64,000 nucleotides of DNA, taken from assembly GCA_037903475.1 (NCBI GenBank), contig JBAJFG010000111.1:2914001-2978000 (forward strand), written 5' to 3'. Below the pieces are notes generated by a model. That model worked only from the letters and a program-made list of their open reading frames with translations. It did no database searches and was not told the DNA's origin. The DNA is from Ancylostoma caninum. Lineage: Eukaryota; Nematoda; Chromadorea; Rhabditida; Ancylostomatidae. Position numbers and translations under genes: made by a program. Positions 35,985 to 47,720 of the stretch are shown here, in pieces; within the stretch, counting starts at the first letter, position 1; each line of letters starts with the position of its first letter.

Positions 35985-38900
35985 TCACAGTTCAGCCGGG
36001 TCGTGCTTCTGCAATTGCTCTCCGTAATCGGTGGCCTGCGATCCGACAAACGTGTCGTAGTGAGCGAGGATTTCATCCAGAGAGAGTTTGCCATCCTGAA
36101 ATTCGTTAGAACGTCAAAGACCAGTCCATACACGTCAGTAGAGAGGCAGGCTCACCTTGTTGTCGTCAGCAATGCCGACCAAATGACGGGCTTCTGCCTC
36201 AGCATGGTCGAATCCAACCGGCATGATCCAGTCCCTCATCTCGTCCTGAGAGAGACGTCGATGATGAATTAGAACGCCTATACGGGAAGCAAAGCCGCAG
36301 TCTCACCTGGTTCAGTTTACCGTCTCCGTCCTTGTCACGGTGCTCCTTGAACATTTCACGCTCTGACTGCACCCAATCAGGTTCCTGAAAGTGGTAACGT
36401 TGCTGCGGTACTAAAAGGAAAAATATCGCCGGAGGCGGATTAGAATTGTTCGACATGGCCAAATTTTATTTCTAGAATTCACACAAGAACAAATCGCTCG
36501 TAAAAAACTAATCTAAACTTATTATATACTATATTGCATTCACCTAAACAATTACAATTTTTCTAGACTATCTAGACTGGTTTCAATAGGTAGAGGTGAA
36601 ACACACTTTGGCATCAGAAGCCTCGTAGGCCAAATTTGACTATGGTGGACAAATTGGAATTCAGCTTCATGTTGAGAGACCCTCACCTTTCCATTGAGCT
36701 CAGGATAGTCCTCTGGTCGGTACATATCCCCGATGTATTCCTCGAGGTCTACGTAGCCGTCCTTGTTCTTATCGATATCTTCCACGGTTTCCTTAAACGA
36801 AGAGATGCTCAAGAACTGGGTAAATATCCCGCTGGATAGTATCGATGGGGCAGCTGGGAAGTCAATAACATGAAATGGAGGAGATAAAAATATTAGAAGG
36901 CAAAAATATAGACGCATGATAAAAAATAATGATGGTTCCGCGATAACAGGAATAACTACATATATGTGTACGAGAAAGGTTTTCACTCTGATATGAAAAT
37001 GTACATTCCGTACAACGATGATAAAAGCATAAGCAGAAAATTTGGAGAACAGCTGAAACAGCCTCCAATTAAACACACTAGTTTAGGTGCCAAACAATGG
37101 TAAACGCCTTGGATATTCAGCAAAGGAATGTTACTCTCCAAAATTCCATAGGATTACTCTCCACAATTTTGTACCAACCAAAGAAGAAGACATTAGGGCA
37201 CATTAAATCGAGTGCATGAATGAATATTATTTCATTTGTGAAGGGTTAGATAAGGAGAAAGAAAGATAACGGAATATGAAAAAAAAACAAATGTAGTTCA
37301 TAGAAGGAGAAATAAAGGTAAACTGACCGCAACCACGATGTCACGCATGTGTTCGCAGTCCTCTGGATGCATAAAGCAACCATACTCGGTGCGATCCAGA
37401 GCTCCATTTGAGTCGTAGTCAGCGACGGCCCACCTTGACATGGCTTCTCATGAATTTGTAAGCAAGACGAGAAAAGATAACACATCACAACCTCTTCTCG
37501 TCGCGAGCAATCATCTTGGCGTATTCAGGAGAGAGTTCTTGGCCTTCACCAGTGGGCGATCCATAGACCATTTCCCTGTATTTCGAAAATTAGTGAATAA
37601 TAAATATTGGCAAAAACAGGATAGGAAGAGAAAAGCATACCTGTAATCCTCCCACTTGATCTTTCCATCAGCAATCTTCTCATCCTTGTAGTTTTTCCAT
37701 GTTCGCTCAACGTCGTTGTTGACGTATCTGCATAGAAAAGGACTTTCTCTCCGCGCTAAGCCCAGGATTTGAAATTTTGCTCGGGATTCAAGACGCACCT
37801 CTTCTGCATAAAGTTGATGTGTTCCCTGAGTTCTTTTTCTTCTACAAAACCATCTCCGTCCGAGTCCATCTTAGGAACAAGCTTGCTGTAACAGAACGAT
37901 TCCCTCTTAAAAATTGGCACTCCAGAAGAAAAAAAATCTACTCACGCAAGCCTTTCCTTGGATTTCTCGGGAGTGAGCTCGTCAAACTCAGCGGCCGTGT
38001 CTTTGCCAAGGAACTGATCGTGGTCGTACTTGGCATCGTGTTCGCCTCCCTGAATACATATGTTTAGGGAAGGTGAGGACTTTCTCTTTCTTATTCCCTT
38101 TCCTTCTGCTTGTTTTCTCAACAGAGTGAAGGCGATGCGGACAAAATTTGGGAGTGCAGGCAAACGTTTGTATATTCTCTTATTCCTAATCGTAATAGTC
38201 TAGTATGCGAGCAAAATTCAATTATGAAAGAGCTACCATGCACCATCTAATGGTCTATTAAATAGAGAGACGTCTCCTGCACGAGACCTGCAATGCATCA
38301 CTAACAAGCGGCGGAAATATGGCAACAATGTACTTGATTAATTTAGCAGATTCGTCCACATGCAGAGCGAAGCCATCTAACAAATTGTTGGAGAACGGCA
38401 AAATAAACAAGGGCGGAAAATCTAATTGCCCTCACCCTCTCCAGAAAATCCGTAAGAATGTAAGGTACCAAAGTATGTACATCGCATTGATGTGAAGAAG
38501 GTATAGGCAGCCGAGAGACTCTTATTAAAATTATTTAAGTTCTAGGTAAGAAGTTCCATTTGCGTAGTCGCTAGTTGGATTTTGGCTTAGAAATGGAGAC
38601 AACTTGAATATTTCCAGAGTGATGGCTGTCGTACGTATCGGGTTTACATTAAAATCAATTCCTTCTTTTTGCTTATTATTTTTACCCGATCTAGTCATTT
38701 TTTGATCTTCTGAAAATTTCCTTACTGGACATCTACAAGCGCGCAAATGAGCGAAAATACGAATAAAAATACAAATATGTAAACAACGAGATCGATTTTG
38801 TGGTAAGAAGGGAATAAGGACTTGTGTAAAGGCTGTGATACCGCTGCAAAATTTATATACTCTACAAATATGGAGCACACTAAGAGGAAGAAAGCTTTAT

Positions 38901-40126
38901 CGTGGATCTTTCAGTATGTATGCATTGAATCGCTCTATTCTGTGAGAATTTTAAATGAAAAGGTGTTATCTACTATGATGCACAATCGCATCCTCTCTAT
39001 TATGAAGCGATTATATTGGAAGCGGTTATGTTTTGGCAACTAATAGCCCTAGCCTCATACAAACGAACCCCTAACACATTTCAAACAAAGGTCCGACTTA
39101 AAGTACAATCACGAAGTAGGTTCAATCACATAATTTTTAAACGAGAGAATGCGATGCGAAAAAGTGCAAATTTTGCAGAGCGGTCACGGATACAAAAGTG
39201 CTCGCTTCAATATTGGTTGCACAAACAAGTGAACCAATGAGAGGGTAGATCAGCCCTGATTGGCTAGATCACGTTGACGAAAATGAAAGTGCGATGAATT
39301 TTACACAGTCGGATTGCAAGCAATTCCTGGGAATCTGTTGAAACGTTAACGCTCGTTTTGCCCGCGAATAACATGGTTTTGCAACAGTGTCTGCACTTCA
39401 GCGCACCACCCAGCGTATTCACTCCACACCATCCTAGGAATCGAGTCGAAAAACAGACCCAATTTGAACGGCTGCGAAGTGGTGCTTCTAGAGATTATAA
39501 CACGTTTCCAGAACAAGGATCATAGTGCTGTGCTATCTCATGATCACTGTAGCAAATCCGACAATTATCACATAATGCCTCTTTTTATCAAAGAATGACG
39601 ATTACTACACAGTACAAATGTGCTTCCCAGTGCAATTCGTAGAATTTCTAAGTGAATGCTCGTTCTGATTCATCTTTCGCAATTTCTTCGTGCTTCACAG
39701 CAATAAGAGTGCGAGAACGAATGCTTTCCTGAGTCATCCCGAATAACTCTTCCAGAAAACGCATGTTTCGACGGTAGCACAATTGTAACGCTTTGCTATA
39801 CGGTCAGCAGGCGCAAGGCGACCTTTTTTGAGGGCGCTCGAATGCGTTGTAAAGTATCCCGCATCACTAGTGGACAACTGTTCCTATGCTGACGAGGTAT
39901 TTCATAAAAAGAGTGCTATTAACTGATTTCTCATAGTAGTTCTCAAACAATGTAGATGATATCCTGGATGTAGTAGTTTCCAAAGAGCAGAGATGATATC
40001 CTGGATGCTCGTTCTGGAAGTAGACTAACATACCTTATGATGTGCAGCATCCTTGTCAGGATCCGTGCTGTGATGTGAGGCGAACGCAACAGCCAGTGAA
40101 ACAGCCGCCAAAACGACGAACTTCAT
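35985..40126 (-). CDS. calu-1: calumenin, CREC-family EF-hand protein of the secretory pathway
   Basis: Ten exons (right to left) join in phase: 40126-40034, 38049-37946, 37885-37799, 37727-37641, 37575-37492, 37433-37328, 36791-36687, 36384-36307, 36245-36156 and 36095-35985, giving 314 residues, the usual calumenin length. It opens with a signal peptide (MKFVVLAAVSLAVAFA). Six EF-hands follow: DSDGDGFVEEKE, a degenerate one (KDEKIADGKIKWED), DYDSNGALDRTE, DKNKDGYVDLEE, DKDGDGKLNQDE and DDNKDGKLSLDE. The family signatures DIVVAETVEDIDKN and FDHAEAEARHLV are present. It is a low-affinity Ca2+ binder of the ER and secretory pathway; in worms calu-1 affects cuticle and behaviour. The C-terminus reads HDPAEL rather than HDEL or HDEF. 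Two acceptors end in AAG (exons 6 and 7) and one donor is GTTGTG (exon 5). AATAAA signals on the minus strand lie near 35730 and 35697. Confidence 0.96.
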
Positions 40127-40146
40127 GGTAAAATTTGACAAGTTTT

Positions 40147-40160
40147 CTGAATGAAAAATT
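40147..40160 (-). promoter_or_regulatory. probable spliced-leader acceptor for calu-1
   Basis: On the minus strand TTTTTCATTCAG ends 20 bases before the calu-1 ATG. A pyrimidine-rich acceptor so close to the start codon is typical of SL1 addition in nematodes. Confidence 0.6.
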
Positions 40161-40819
40161 TCAACTTTGTGCAATTTCACAATAACAGATATAAAAATCG
40201 TGACGAGTTAGTAGAAGGATGTGAATTACTTGAAGAATTAGAGAAGCTGTTTGGAATGCAAGACCAGCTTACGTCTCTCACTCACTGATCGTCTTCTGCA
40301 TTTTTGACGTAAACAAAATAAGCGTGGTGTAGAAATGTTATGACTATTGATCGTCCGGAAAGAGCTACCGAACCAAGAATGTCCGTAAAGGACAATGGAG
40401 GGGCAGTTAACGCCAGAAAAAAAGCGGGTAAATGTAGCATAGTTGGTTTTCCAAACTTTACAAGCATTGTTCTATGAAATGATGAGAGTAAATGCTGTGT
40501 TTCTATAGCATTGATATTCATAAGGGAGCAGGACACGCGATTGTAGCATTTATGCTGGCTGGGAATGGATGGAGCAATGCGAATTCCCGCAAGCAGCGAG
40601 ACGCTGCAGATGGCTGGCGGCTAAACGGTGTTCGAGGGAAGAAGTGTGAGGCAGCAGAGAGGGCGCGATCTGTCTGTCAGTCGCCGTTATTGACACATTT
40701 GCTTCCTGTCTATCCTTTGCAAATAAATTGATAATATTCGTGCTTAAAAGGACACAACAAGGAAATCGACACTCTTCCAAGTACTAAACTGAAGCGAAGC
40801 GGGTTACTTCAGCAAGAAG

Positions 40820-41330
40820 ACGAGCGCTAATGCGGCGATTCTGCGGTAGGGATATGATCGAAATCCGAGTCAAATGCAGGCCACCAACTAGAGTAAATCA
40901 CTGACGATGGCCTGCGAGACGAAGGAAAAGGGTCAGCGAGCGCACAACGGGAGGAGGAGCGAGAGAGTGCGAGAGGCGAGGAGCGCGCAGTCGCCGCCGA
41001 TCGCCACGTGTACCACGGAACCCTCGGAAGGCTTGCAGGGTCACTACTCGGCAACAATACACTGGGTCCAAGCAGGAGAGTCCAGAGCCGAGACGGATGC
41101 TCATCGACGCCTTGAGACAGTGCTGCGATGTCAGAGCAGCCGCATGGTTTGCGAGTGCGATGCAGTTTCAGTTTTTTTTTTCTTCCGAGGCGGATCCGCG
41201 GCAGACGCGAAATCGCCGCGATTGAGGAGGGGGTGTTGAAGTGGTTAGGCAGCAGCAGAGCTGTTAATGCGTGACCTGCGCCACGACTGCTGCTCTGATT
41301 ACGATTCGGGATATGTTTATACCACAGCAA
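40820..41330 (-). promoter_or_regulatory. GC-rich region upstream of calu-1
   Basis: About 450 bases of high G+C lie 0.7-1.2 kb upstream of the calu-1 start. The minus strand stays open for 167 codons (41330-40827), rich in Ser, Arg and Pro. With no domain, no splice link and open frames on the other strand as well, base composition is the likely cause. It is probably the calu-1 promoter or a non-coding first exon. Confidence 0.4.
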
Positions 41331-42515
41331 GCAGATATTCGATCATCGTTCTCGGTCGACTCCAGCGTTCGACCCAATTCGGAGCTGATTCTATCCTTTT
41401 TCTTTCACTAATTCTCAGTTCCTGGGCTACGGCTCTGACTATGCGGTAATCGACGTGTCCATGCTGACTTAGTAAATCGACCTACTTCTTAGGAACTTGG
41501 AATAACAATGCCTACGAAGAATATTGAAGAAGCTCACGAAAAAAAAAAAAAACAAATCTGTCAAATCCAAAAAGAGTGTAAAAAATTATTACCAGAGGTA
41601 ACATTTAAATATAAAAGGACGAATATTAAAGAGAAACCTACACATTAAAAATTGCTTACGGGTGCTCAAAGAGACAAAACAATTTTACGAAGCACTCAAA
41701 AGTTCGGCGCAGTGAATTCCCGTACACCAGGGATTCCATCAAATCCCTGGGATTTCTGATGGCAGTAGTGCAGAGTGGCACAAATAGAGATTTTTCTCTA
41801 CTGAACAAACACAGTAGGTGGGAGTAAAGACTAAATTAACATAAAAATGAGCTTTCTTTGAAAGGAGATATCATAGTCTAATAAGGAGATGACGATGGTC
41901 AACCATCAACCTGTCGGTTAACAATAAGCAGCTAGTTCCGGCTTGTAATTACCTTCTTATTTACCTTGTAGGCAATGTTTTCAGGTCTTAACAAAATTAG
42001 AATTAGATCTCTTTAAAGAAATTTGAAGCATTAGCTCCTTCTCAGATATAACTTATCCGTTCGTGACTAAAAAGGAATCGATAATAGGATAAGTTAACCA
42101 ATGCTGCTGATGTAAAATAACATAGCGTAAATCACATATGTCGAGAATAAGCGTCGCTAAGTCCCGAAACCAAGAAATATTCTGTGCTACGTAGTGCAGT
42201 CGCTTCGGTGGAATGCGAAAATTTTCGCGTGATTCGCAGGATTTTCGTATGACTCCTTTTAGAGCGAACATTTCTCAGAATACAAAGAACTGCATGATGC
42301 AGAACAACATTCTGCACCTACTCTGCCTCGGTGACCCCTCACTTTTGGTGCTGTCACCAAATACTTCAAAAAGTTCGCGAATTGCTTTGACTGCGCCCAC
42401 AAGGTAGGATCAGACGCGATGAACGCTCCAATTTTTTGCTCTCTATGATTACAGTTTACATTTTGGAAATCCTTAAACAGTTCCACTGATTACATGAGAT
42501 ACTGCGTTCATTAGA
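41331..42515. other. intergenic, no gene seen
   Basis: AT-rich sequence with several poly-A tracts. No supported exon or RNA gene. Confidence 0.5.
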
Positions 42516-42657
42516 GGGGGAGGTCGCGGCGTATGTCAAGCAGTGAACCCCAAACACTGCATCACAGAAACTGAGCTTAACTTCGGATCTCCACCAGGTT
42601 AGAACCGTCACGTGTCAGATGATTAGACTGACGCTTTACCAGCTGAGCCATCCGGTA
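42516..42657 (-). repeat. SINE copy with the best-preserved tRNA-like head
   Basis: On the minus strand CCGGATGGCTCAGCTGG opens a D-arm. GTCAG and CTGAC form a five-pair anticodon stem around a loop containing CTAATCA. GACGGTTCTAACC follows as a B-box-like T-arm. The sequence then continues into the same body (GGAGATCCGAAGTTAAG and TGTTTGGGGTTCACTGCT) as the other SINE units. The acceptor stem is not closed, so it is not a functional tRNA. It supports a tRNA-Lys-like origin for the family. Confidence 0.6.
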
Positions 42658-43009
42658 ATACCTCTTTCTATTTGGACAGATCAGAAAAATAGCCAATATC
42701 GCAACAATCGCAACAAGTGCAGAAGAACTGCCCCTTGATCGCATGAGTTCGCGACCGTTGCCCGGTGTAAAACACACTACACTATTGGGTTATGGCCACA
42801 ACTCACTCTCAAGTGCGCAGGAACCCCAAAAACAGAAAATTTTCTGAGCCACCCACTTTTCTAAAAATAGGGCGATCCCCACCCGCGATACCCGGGTGTC
42901 AATATGAGATCCTGATCCCCTTTCCACTGGGGTTGGTATTTGGCATACTAGCAGAGAATATCATCTCCATTTTTTACCGTCACTAAGAGGTCAGAGTGGA
43001 CTTCGATTC

Positions 43010-44095
43010 ACACTGGATATTTGTTTCGCACGGACTTCTAGGCAAGCGAAGGATCGCCGTGTGATGGCCAGAGGCTCGAATCCTGCCAGGTCCCCTTCCT
43101 TTGCAAATACACATTTTATGCTGGCTACGTCTACGGCCTCTGCAATTATCTAACACCGGTTGAAAAAAATAGGCCGGATGGCTCAGTGGTTTGAGTGGCA
43201 GATTGCAATCTGTCCCTATCGCTGGTTCCACTCCGTTGGAGATCCAGAGTTAAGTATCGCAATGTTTGGGGTTCACTGCTCGAACGTCCCCCGTGACCTC
43301 CTTCGGGTAGTCCAGCAAGGCATTCGGCAACGTTTTGCATGAAATAAACTACGGTAAGAGTGCACACAAATTTCTATGTGGCAGCGCGTGCGCGTATAGC
43401 TCAGTGGATTGAGCGAATGATCGACGTTGTGGCGGTCAGGGGATCGAATCCTGCCCTGTGCAACGATTTTGCAAATATATGTAGTATGCTGTCTACGGCT
43501 GTTGCAGTTATCTAACAAACACCAATATAAAAAGTAGCCCGGATGGCTCAGTGGTTTGAGCGGCAGATTGCAATCTGTCCCTATCGCTGGTTCCACTCCG
43601 TTGGAGATCCAAAGTTAAGTATCGCAGTGTTTGGGGTTCACTGCTCGAACGTCCCCCGTGATCTCCTTCGGGTAGTCCAGGAAGGCATCCGGCAACGTTT
43701 TGCATAAATTTGTAAGATAAACTACGGTAATAGTGGACACAAATTTCTATGTTGCATCGCGTGCGCGTATAGCTCAGTGGGTTGAGCGAATGATCGACGT
43801 TGTGACGGTCAGGGGATCGAATCCTGTCCTGTGCCATCTTTTTGCAAATATATGTAGTATGCTGTCTACGGCTTTTGCAGTTATCTAACAAACACCAATA
43901 TAAAAAGTAGCCCGGATGGCTCAGTGGTTTGAGTGACAGATTGCAATCTGTCCCTATCGCTGGTTCCACTCCGTTGGAGATCCAGAGTTAGGTATCGCAG
44001 TGTTTGGGGTTCACTGCTCGAACGTCCCCCGTGATCTCCTTCGGGTAGTCCAGGAAGGCATCCGGTAACGTTTTGCATAAATTTGTAAGCCACAC
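43010..44095 (+). repeat. tandem array of about three dimeric tRNA-like units
   Basis: The head GCCCGGATGGCTCAGTGG (first copy GGCCGG) recurs at 43172, 43537 and 43910, giving repeat lengths of 365 and 373 bases. Between heads lies a second tRNA-like module (TATAGCTCAGTGG with B box GGGATCGAATCCTG) at about 43390-43462 and 43763-43835. A diverged first module lies at about 43020-43110. The head's CAGATTGCAATCTG is a 14-base perfect palindrome. Each module carries recognisable Pol III A and B boxes. Open frames across the array are artefacts of the repeat. Confidence 0.8.
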
Positions 44096-47000
44096 ATGGA
44101 GGACAGTTTCTATTCTGTTAGGGAGTTGATGAGTAACTCTCACGAGGAATATGAATTTCCTCAGGAGGTGCGCTTCCTGGAGTGAATTATTCGGAAAGCT
44201 TCTTAGCTCCACCTAAGGCTCCTTAAAAATTGGGGCTCGGAAATGGGGCTCTTCGGCAGTCTTCCATGGAATCACGTATACCGTTGTGATTGCCAGCTCC
44301 TGGAGATTCTTTTCACATTGAGATCTCAAAAACGATCTTGAGGTGGGACGCTGCCTTTAAGCGGCTGGCAATTATAAGCAGAATCTCAATCAGTATGCAT
44401 CACCTGAAAGATGAACATCGACAAAGGTATGACAACCTTGAGCATTTAGTCCCGAGTTGGTCGCACATGCTGTGGACTCATATTGACTTTGTTAGCTACA
44501 TTTATTTGTATGTACAGCTCAGTGCCGAGTTCCCATGGTAAAAGTGTTTCTAGAACCAGAAATGGACCTTTAATACGAAAACACGAAGCATCATTGAATA
44601 AGTATATAATGACACATGAAAAACAACATCCACGCGGGAGTAAACAACGAAAACCGTATTCTGCAACTCAATACAGCCCGCAGTTAGGATCACATAAGAT
44701 CGCAAATGATGTCTTGGAGAGACGATGAATCCATGCATAATGACTGACTGAGTGGACGATTAACACCAATCAAGACACGTATAGACAAATACGGAACAGT
44801 AGTCCACAGAAAGAGTTGAAATCCGAAGCGGGCTGATGATAGGGACCACGAAAAGTGTAACCGGTGAACACACTGGCCTTCATAGAAAGTACAACATCCA
44901 GCAACCGGTTAACATTCCAAAAAAAAAAAGACTATAAGCGGCTGCACTATAGTATGTAAGCACATGTTAAGGTCATAATCAACGCATACAGGATTTAGCA
45001 GGTGGGCAGCGGAGTTGTTTTCCTCTACGTGTACAGAAAGAAGATGAGGAGGTCCCGTTTCTCCTGCTGATATTTTCGCACTGTTCCATCCAGATGGTAA
45101 AGGGTCTACACTAAGTTCGTGATACAATACTACACGGAGCGTGGGCAGCTTCTTAAATATACGAGAAGACAGCAACATACCCTATCATCGCACGTTAGGA
45201 GAAGGAACAAAAATATAGTGGTAGAACAACCCACAATAAACGCGTATTCACGACCGTAGACCTCATGAAACCAATATTGTTGGTAGGCAAATAGCGACTG
45301 AGCAGATCAGCTTGTAGGGAAAAGAGAAAAAGACGAAAGAATAGATCGAATTATACATATACGACGACTAAAAGCAATGACTGTTTCAGCACATCTCTGG
45401 GAATGTCTAGCTGAAGTGATGGAGCAGAAAATAGCTAGAAGAGTAATCGCTTGCAAATTCACATAAAGCTAGGTTACTTTATTACGATGGCCGATGGAGT
45501 TCGACTCGGATATCTGAAAAGAGAACAAATCCTAAAATAGAAAAAAATGCTCCAATTCTAGGACGGCAAATCCTTACTATGTCATGCTGAAATCGGACTG
45601 CGACAGTGAACCACGCGAGCTGCTATCATCCATGTCAGATACTATAAATATCAAATAGGGGTTTTGAGCTGCAATTTGTGTAATCATTGAATTTCTAAAA
45701 GTAATCAGAGGAGAAGGCGTTCCGGAGTCGGGAAGTTCGCCCTCTTATCACTACGCTCAAAACTTTGTCGCTTCTGGCGTTTCGTTTGCGCTCTTACGTC
45801 TTTGTTAGTGCAAAACAACGTTACGTACTTTGATTTCTGCGTGATTTTAGTGGTCGAACCTGATTCGCGTATTATTAAGAAGCGCACCAGAACATCACGT
45901 CCAGTTCCAGACAATAGTACTTGGAAATTAGTTGGGATATACTGGTTGTGTCCCACTCTTCACCCGGTAATTTATTACGTAATTTACTTGTGCTATGGGC
46001 ACGTCTTTTTCTTCACAATTTTCATCCTCTCTTTTTCTCCTTTAAATTTCCCAAACATCATTCCCGGTAATGTTCAAGGTGTAGTATGAAATATTGTCTC
46101 ATTACACCATCATCAACATCTTGGGTGCAACGTACAATGAATGCAAAGAAGGCGGTTGGAAAAAGCTCCCAGTGAGAAGTATATAGAATTTCATACATAA
46201 TATACTTGAATATTTTGAAAGATGTAGCTAAAGCACAAAGAAAAAACAAAAAGTAGAAATCGACGAGACCTTTGAAATTAGCTGACGAATCAAAAAGCCC
46301 GGGACAAATGATATGATAGTACACGCTTTTAACCGCAAAATCACAAGATCTGCCTGATCTGAACGCAATTCCATGACCTAAAGGGTATACATAGTGTTTC
46401 ACCGGATAGGTGTGAAGATATTAGAGGAAGAGGGAACGCGCGAAATAGTGCTGCATTCGGAGAAATGGAGGAGAAATGAGGACCATAGGCACAAATACTC
46501 GACTATCGTCGTTTTTGGAACGAACTATATACAGCTTCTTCGTCGTGCCCAGACGAAAGCACCAATACTCCTTCATTTCTGGACCGCATTTTTCCCCAGA
46601 AAACGCAACGCTCACATATATTGCATCACTCACAATGATTTATATGCAAATTTATGGAATGGACGAATGTAGGATATTCTTGGAAGAAACACAAAAGGAA
46701 TCCTACCGTTGCCATCCGCGTGACGCGATGAAGAGTGCTGTGGTACACACGGAGGTCCCATAAGATCCGGTCTTATCAAAGACGTCATCGAGTCCATTTT
46801 CGTGGAAAACCGCGATACAGCCACTTCGATATTTCTGAAATGTGCTATCACAAACTGCTAGCGATAAATTCATTCTGCATATGGATGATGTTGATCTTCT
46901 AGACATTAAATCACAAAAACTAGACTGAGATGGAAGAGAAAAAAAGCATCAATCTCAGCAACTTTTTGAACGAGTTCGTAACCAACAGATACATTTAGGG

Positions 47001-47129
47001 AAACAAGTATAGGTATAAATTGGTTTGGAGGGGAGAGAACATGTCACACATTGTGTACCGCATCGCTTACCGAATCCAAAGTATGTTGACGCAAGAATCT
47101 AGTTAATTGAAAAAAAAAACACAAGGTGG
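44096..47129. other. intergenic, no gene supported
   Basis: Between the SINE array and the CCDC6-type gene. Both strands have medium-length open frames, for example - 45705-45956 and + 45802-46089 (with hydrophobic segments) and - 46058-46402. I could not connect any of them to a family or splice them into a model. Confidence 0.4.
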
Positions 47130-47316
47130 CTAAAGTGTTGCTCTTAGATTTCCTTTTCTCCGACCACAGTTGGCGATAATATGACTATGAATGGCTAACG
47201 CAGTAGAGGAAGAAACGATTGGTTCAGGCTTCCTGCTGGCAGGAGATTGCTTATGTAATCCTCCCATCAAAAGTTTATCTTCCTCTCCCCTCACTGTGGG
47301 CAAGTGCGTCAGTTTA
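47130..47316 (-). CDS. possible alternative last exon of the CCDC6-type gene
   Basis: An open frame starting after GGAAG at 47316 is in the right phase (2) to replace the short last exon at 47757-47721. It would add 61 residues with a low-complexity Ser/Pro tail (RKPEPIVSSSTALAIHSH). The acceptor ends in AAG rather than CAG, but this genome uses AAG acceptors in calu-1. A long disordered C-terminal tail is normal for CCDC6, which favours this exon. Confidence 0.4.
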
Positions 47317-47720
47317 CTTCCAACGCGTTGTAAAATCAAAAAAAAAAATTACCAGCTTCCCCACTTAATTAGTTCTCTGGGAAAATGCATTAATTGAAAA
47401 TATACGCTGTGCTTACTGCTTCCGAACAAAACCTAGAGAAAAACTTTAAGCTTAAGAGTTCTGTAATTAAATGTCTCAAATGTAACTAAATTCCACATTT
47501 TCTCCCTCGGTTCTTGAAAAAGTCCCGGAAATTTTGTAGAGATATTATGTTGTAAGAAATGCTAACACAAACGACCCCTGCACAGCAGCTGCAGTAAGAC
47601 CAAATGCAATTACTCTACTTTGAACGAATGCAAAGAAAAATAAATGTGCACATATTTGCACGATGTGTGCTGCAGTGCCAGCCCGTGGCATGCACGTGCA
47701 AAAGGGAAGTTCCACATCAT

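Noticed and set aside
40827..41330. 167-codon minus-strand open frame, the longest in the window
   Set aside because: GC-rich composition removes stop codons on both strands. The sequence is low-complexity Ser/Arg/Pro with no domain or splice link, and lies where a calu-1 promoter is expected.
43390..43462. Possible functional tRNA gene
   Set aside because: A and B boxes are good, but the acceptor stem pairs poorly and no five-pair anticodon stem with a 7-base loop can be drawn.
43273..43969. Open frames beginning MEPAIGTDCN repeated across the 43-44 kb array and at 9.6 and 24.2 kb
   Set aside because: They are translations of the SINE body in one frame, conserved because the DNA is repeated. 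They have no start context and end at repeat boundaries.
45705..46402. Overlapping open frames with hydrophobic stretches, considered as a serpentine receptor remnant
   Set aside because: No consistent transmembrane order, family motif or splice structure; frames on both strands are equally open.
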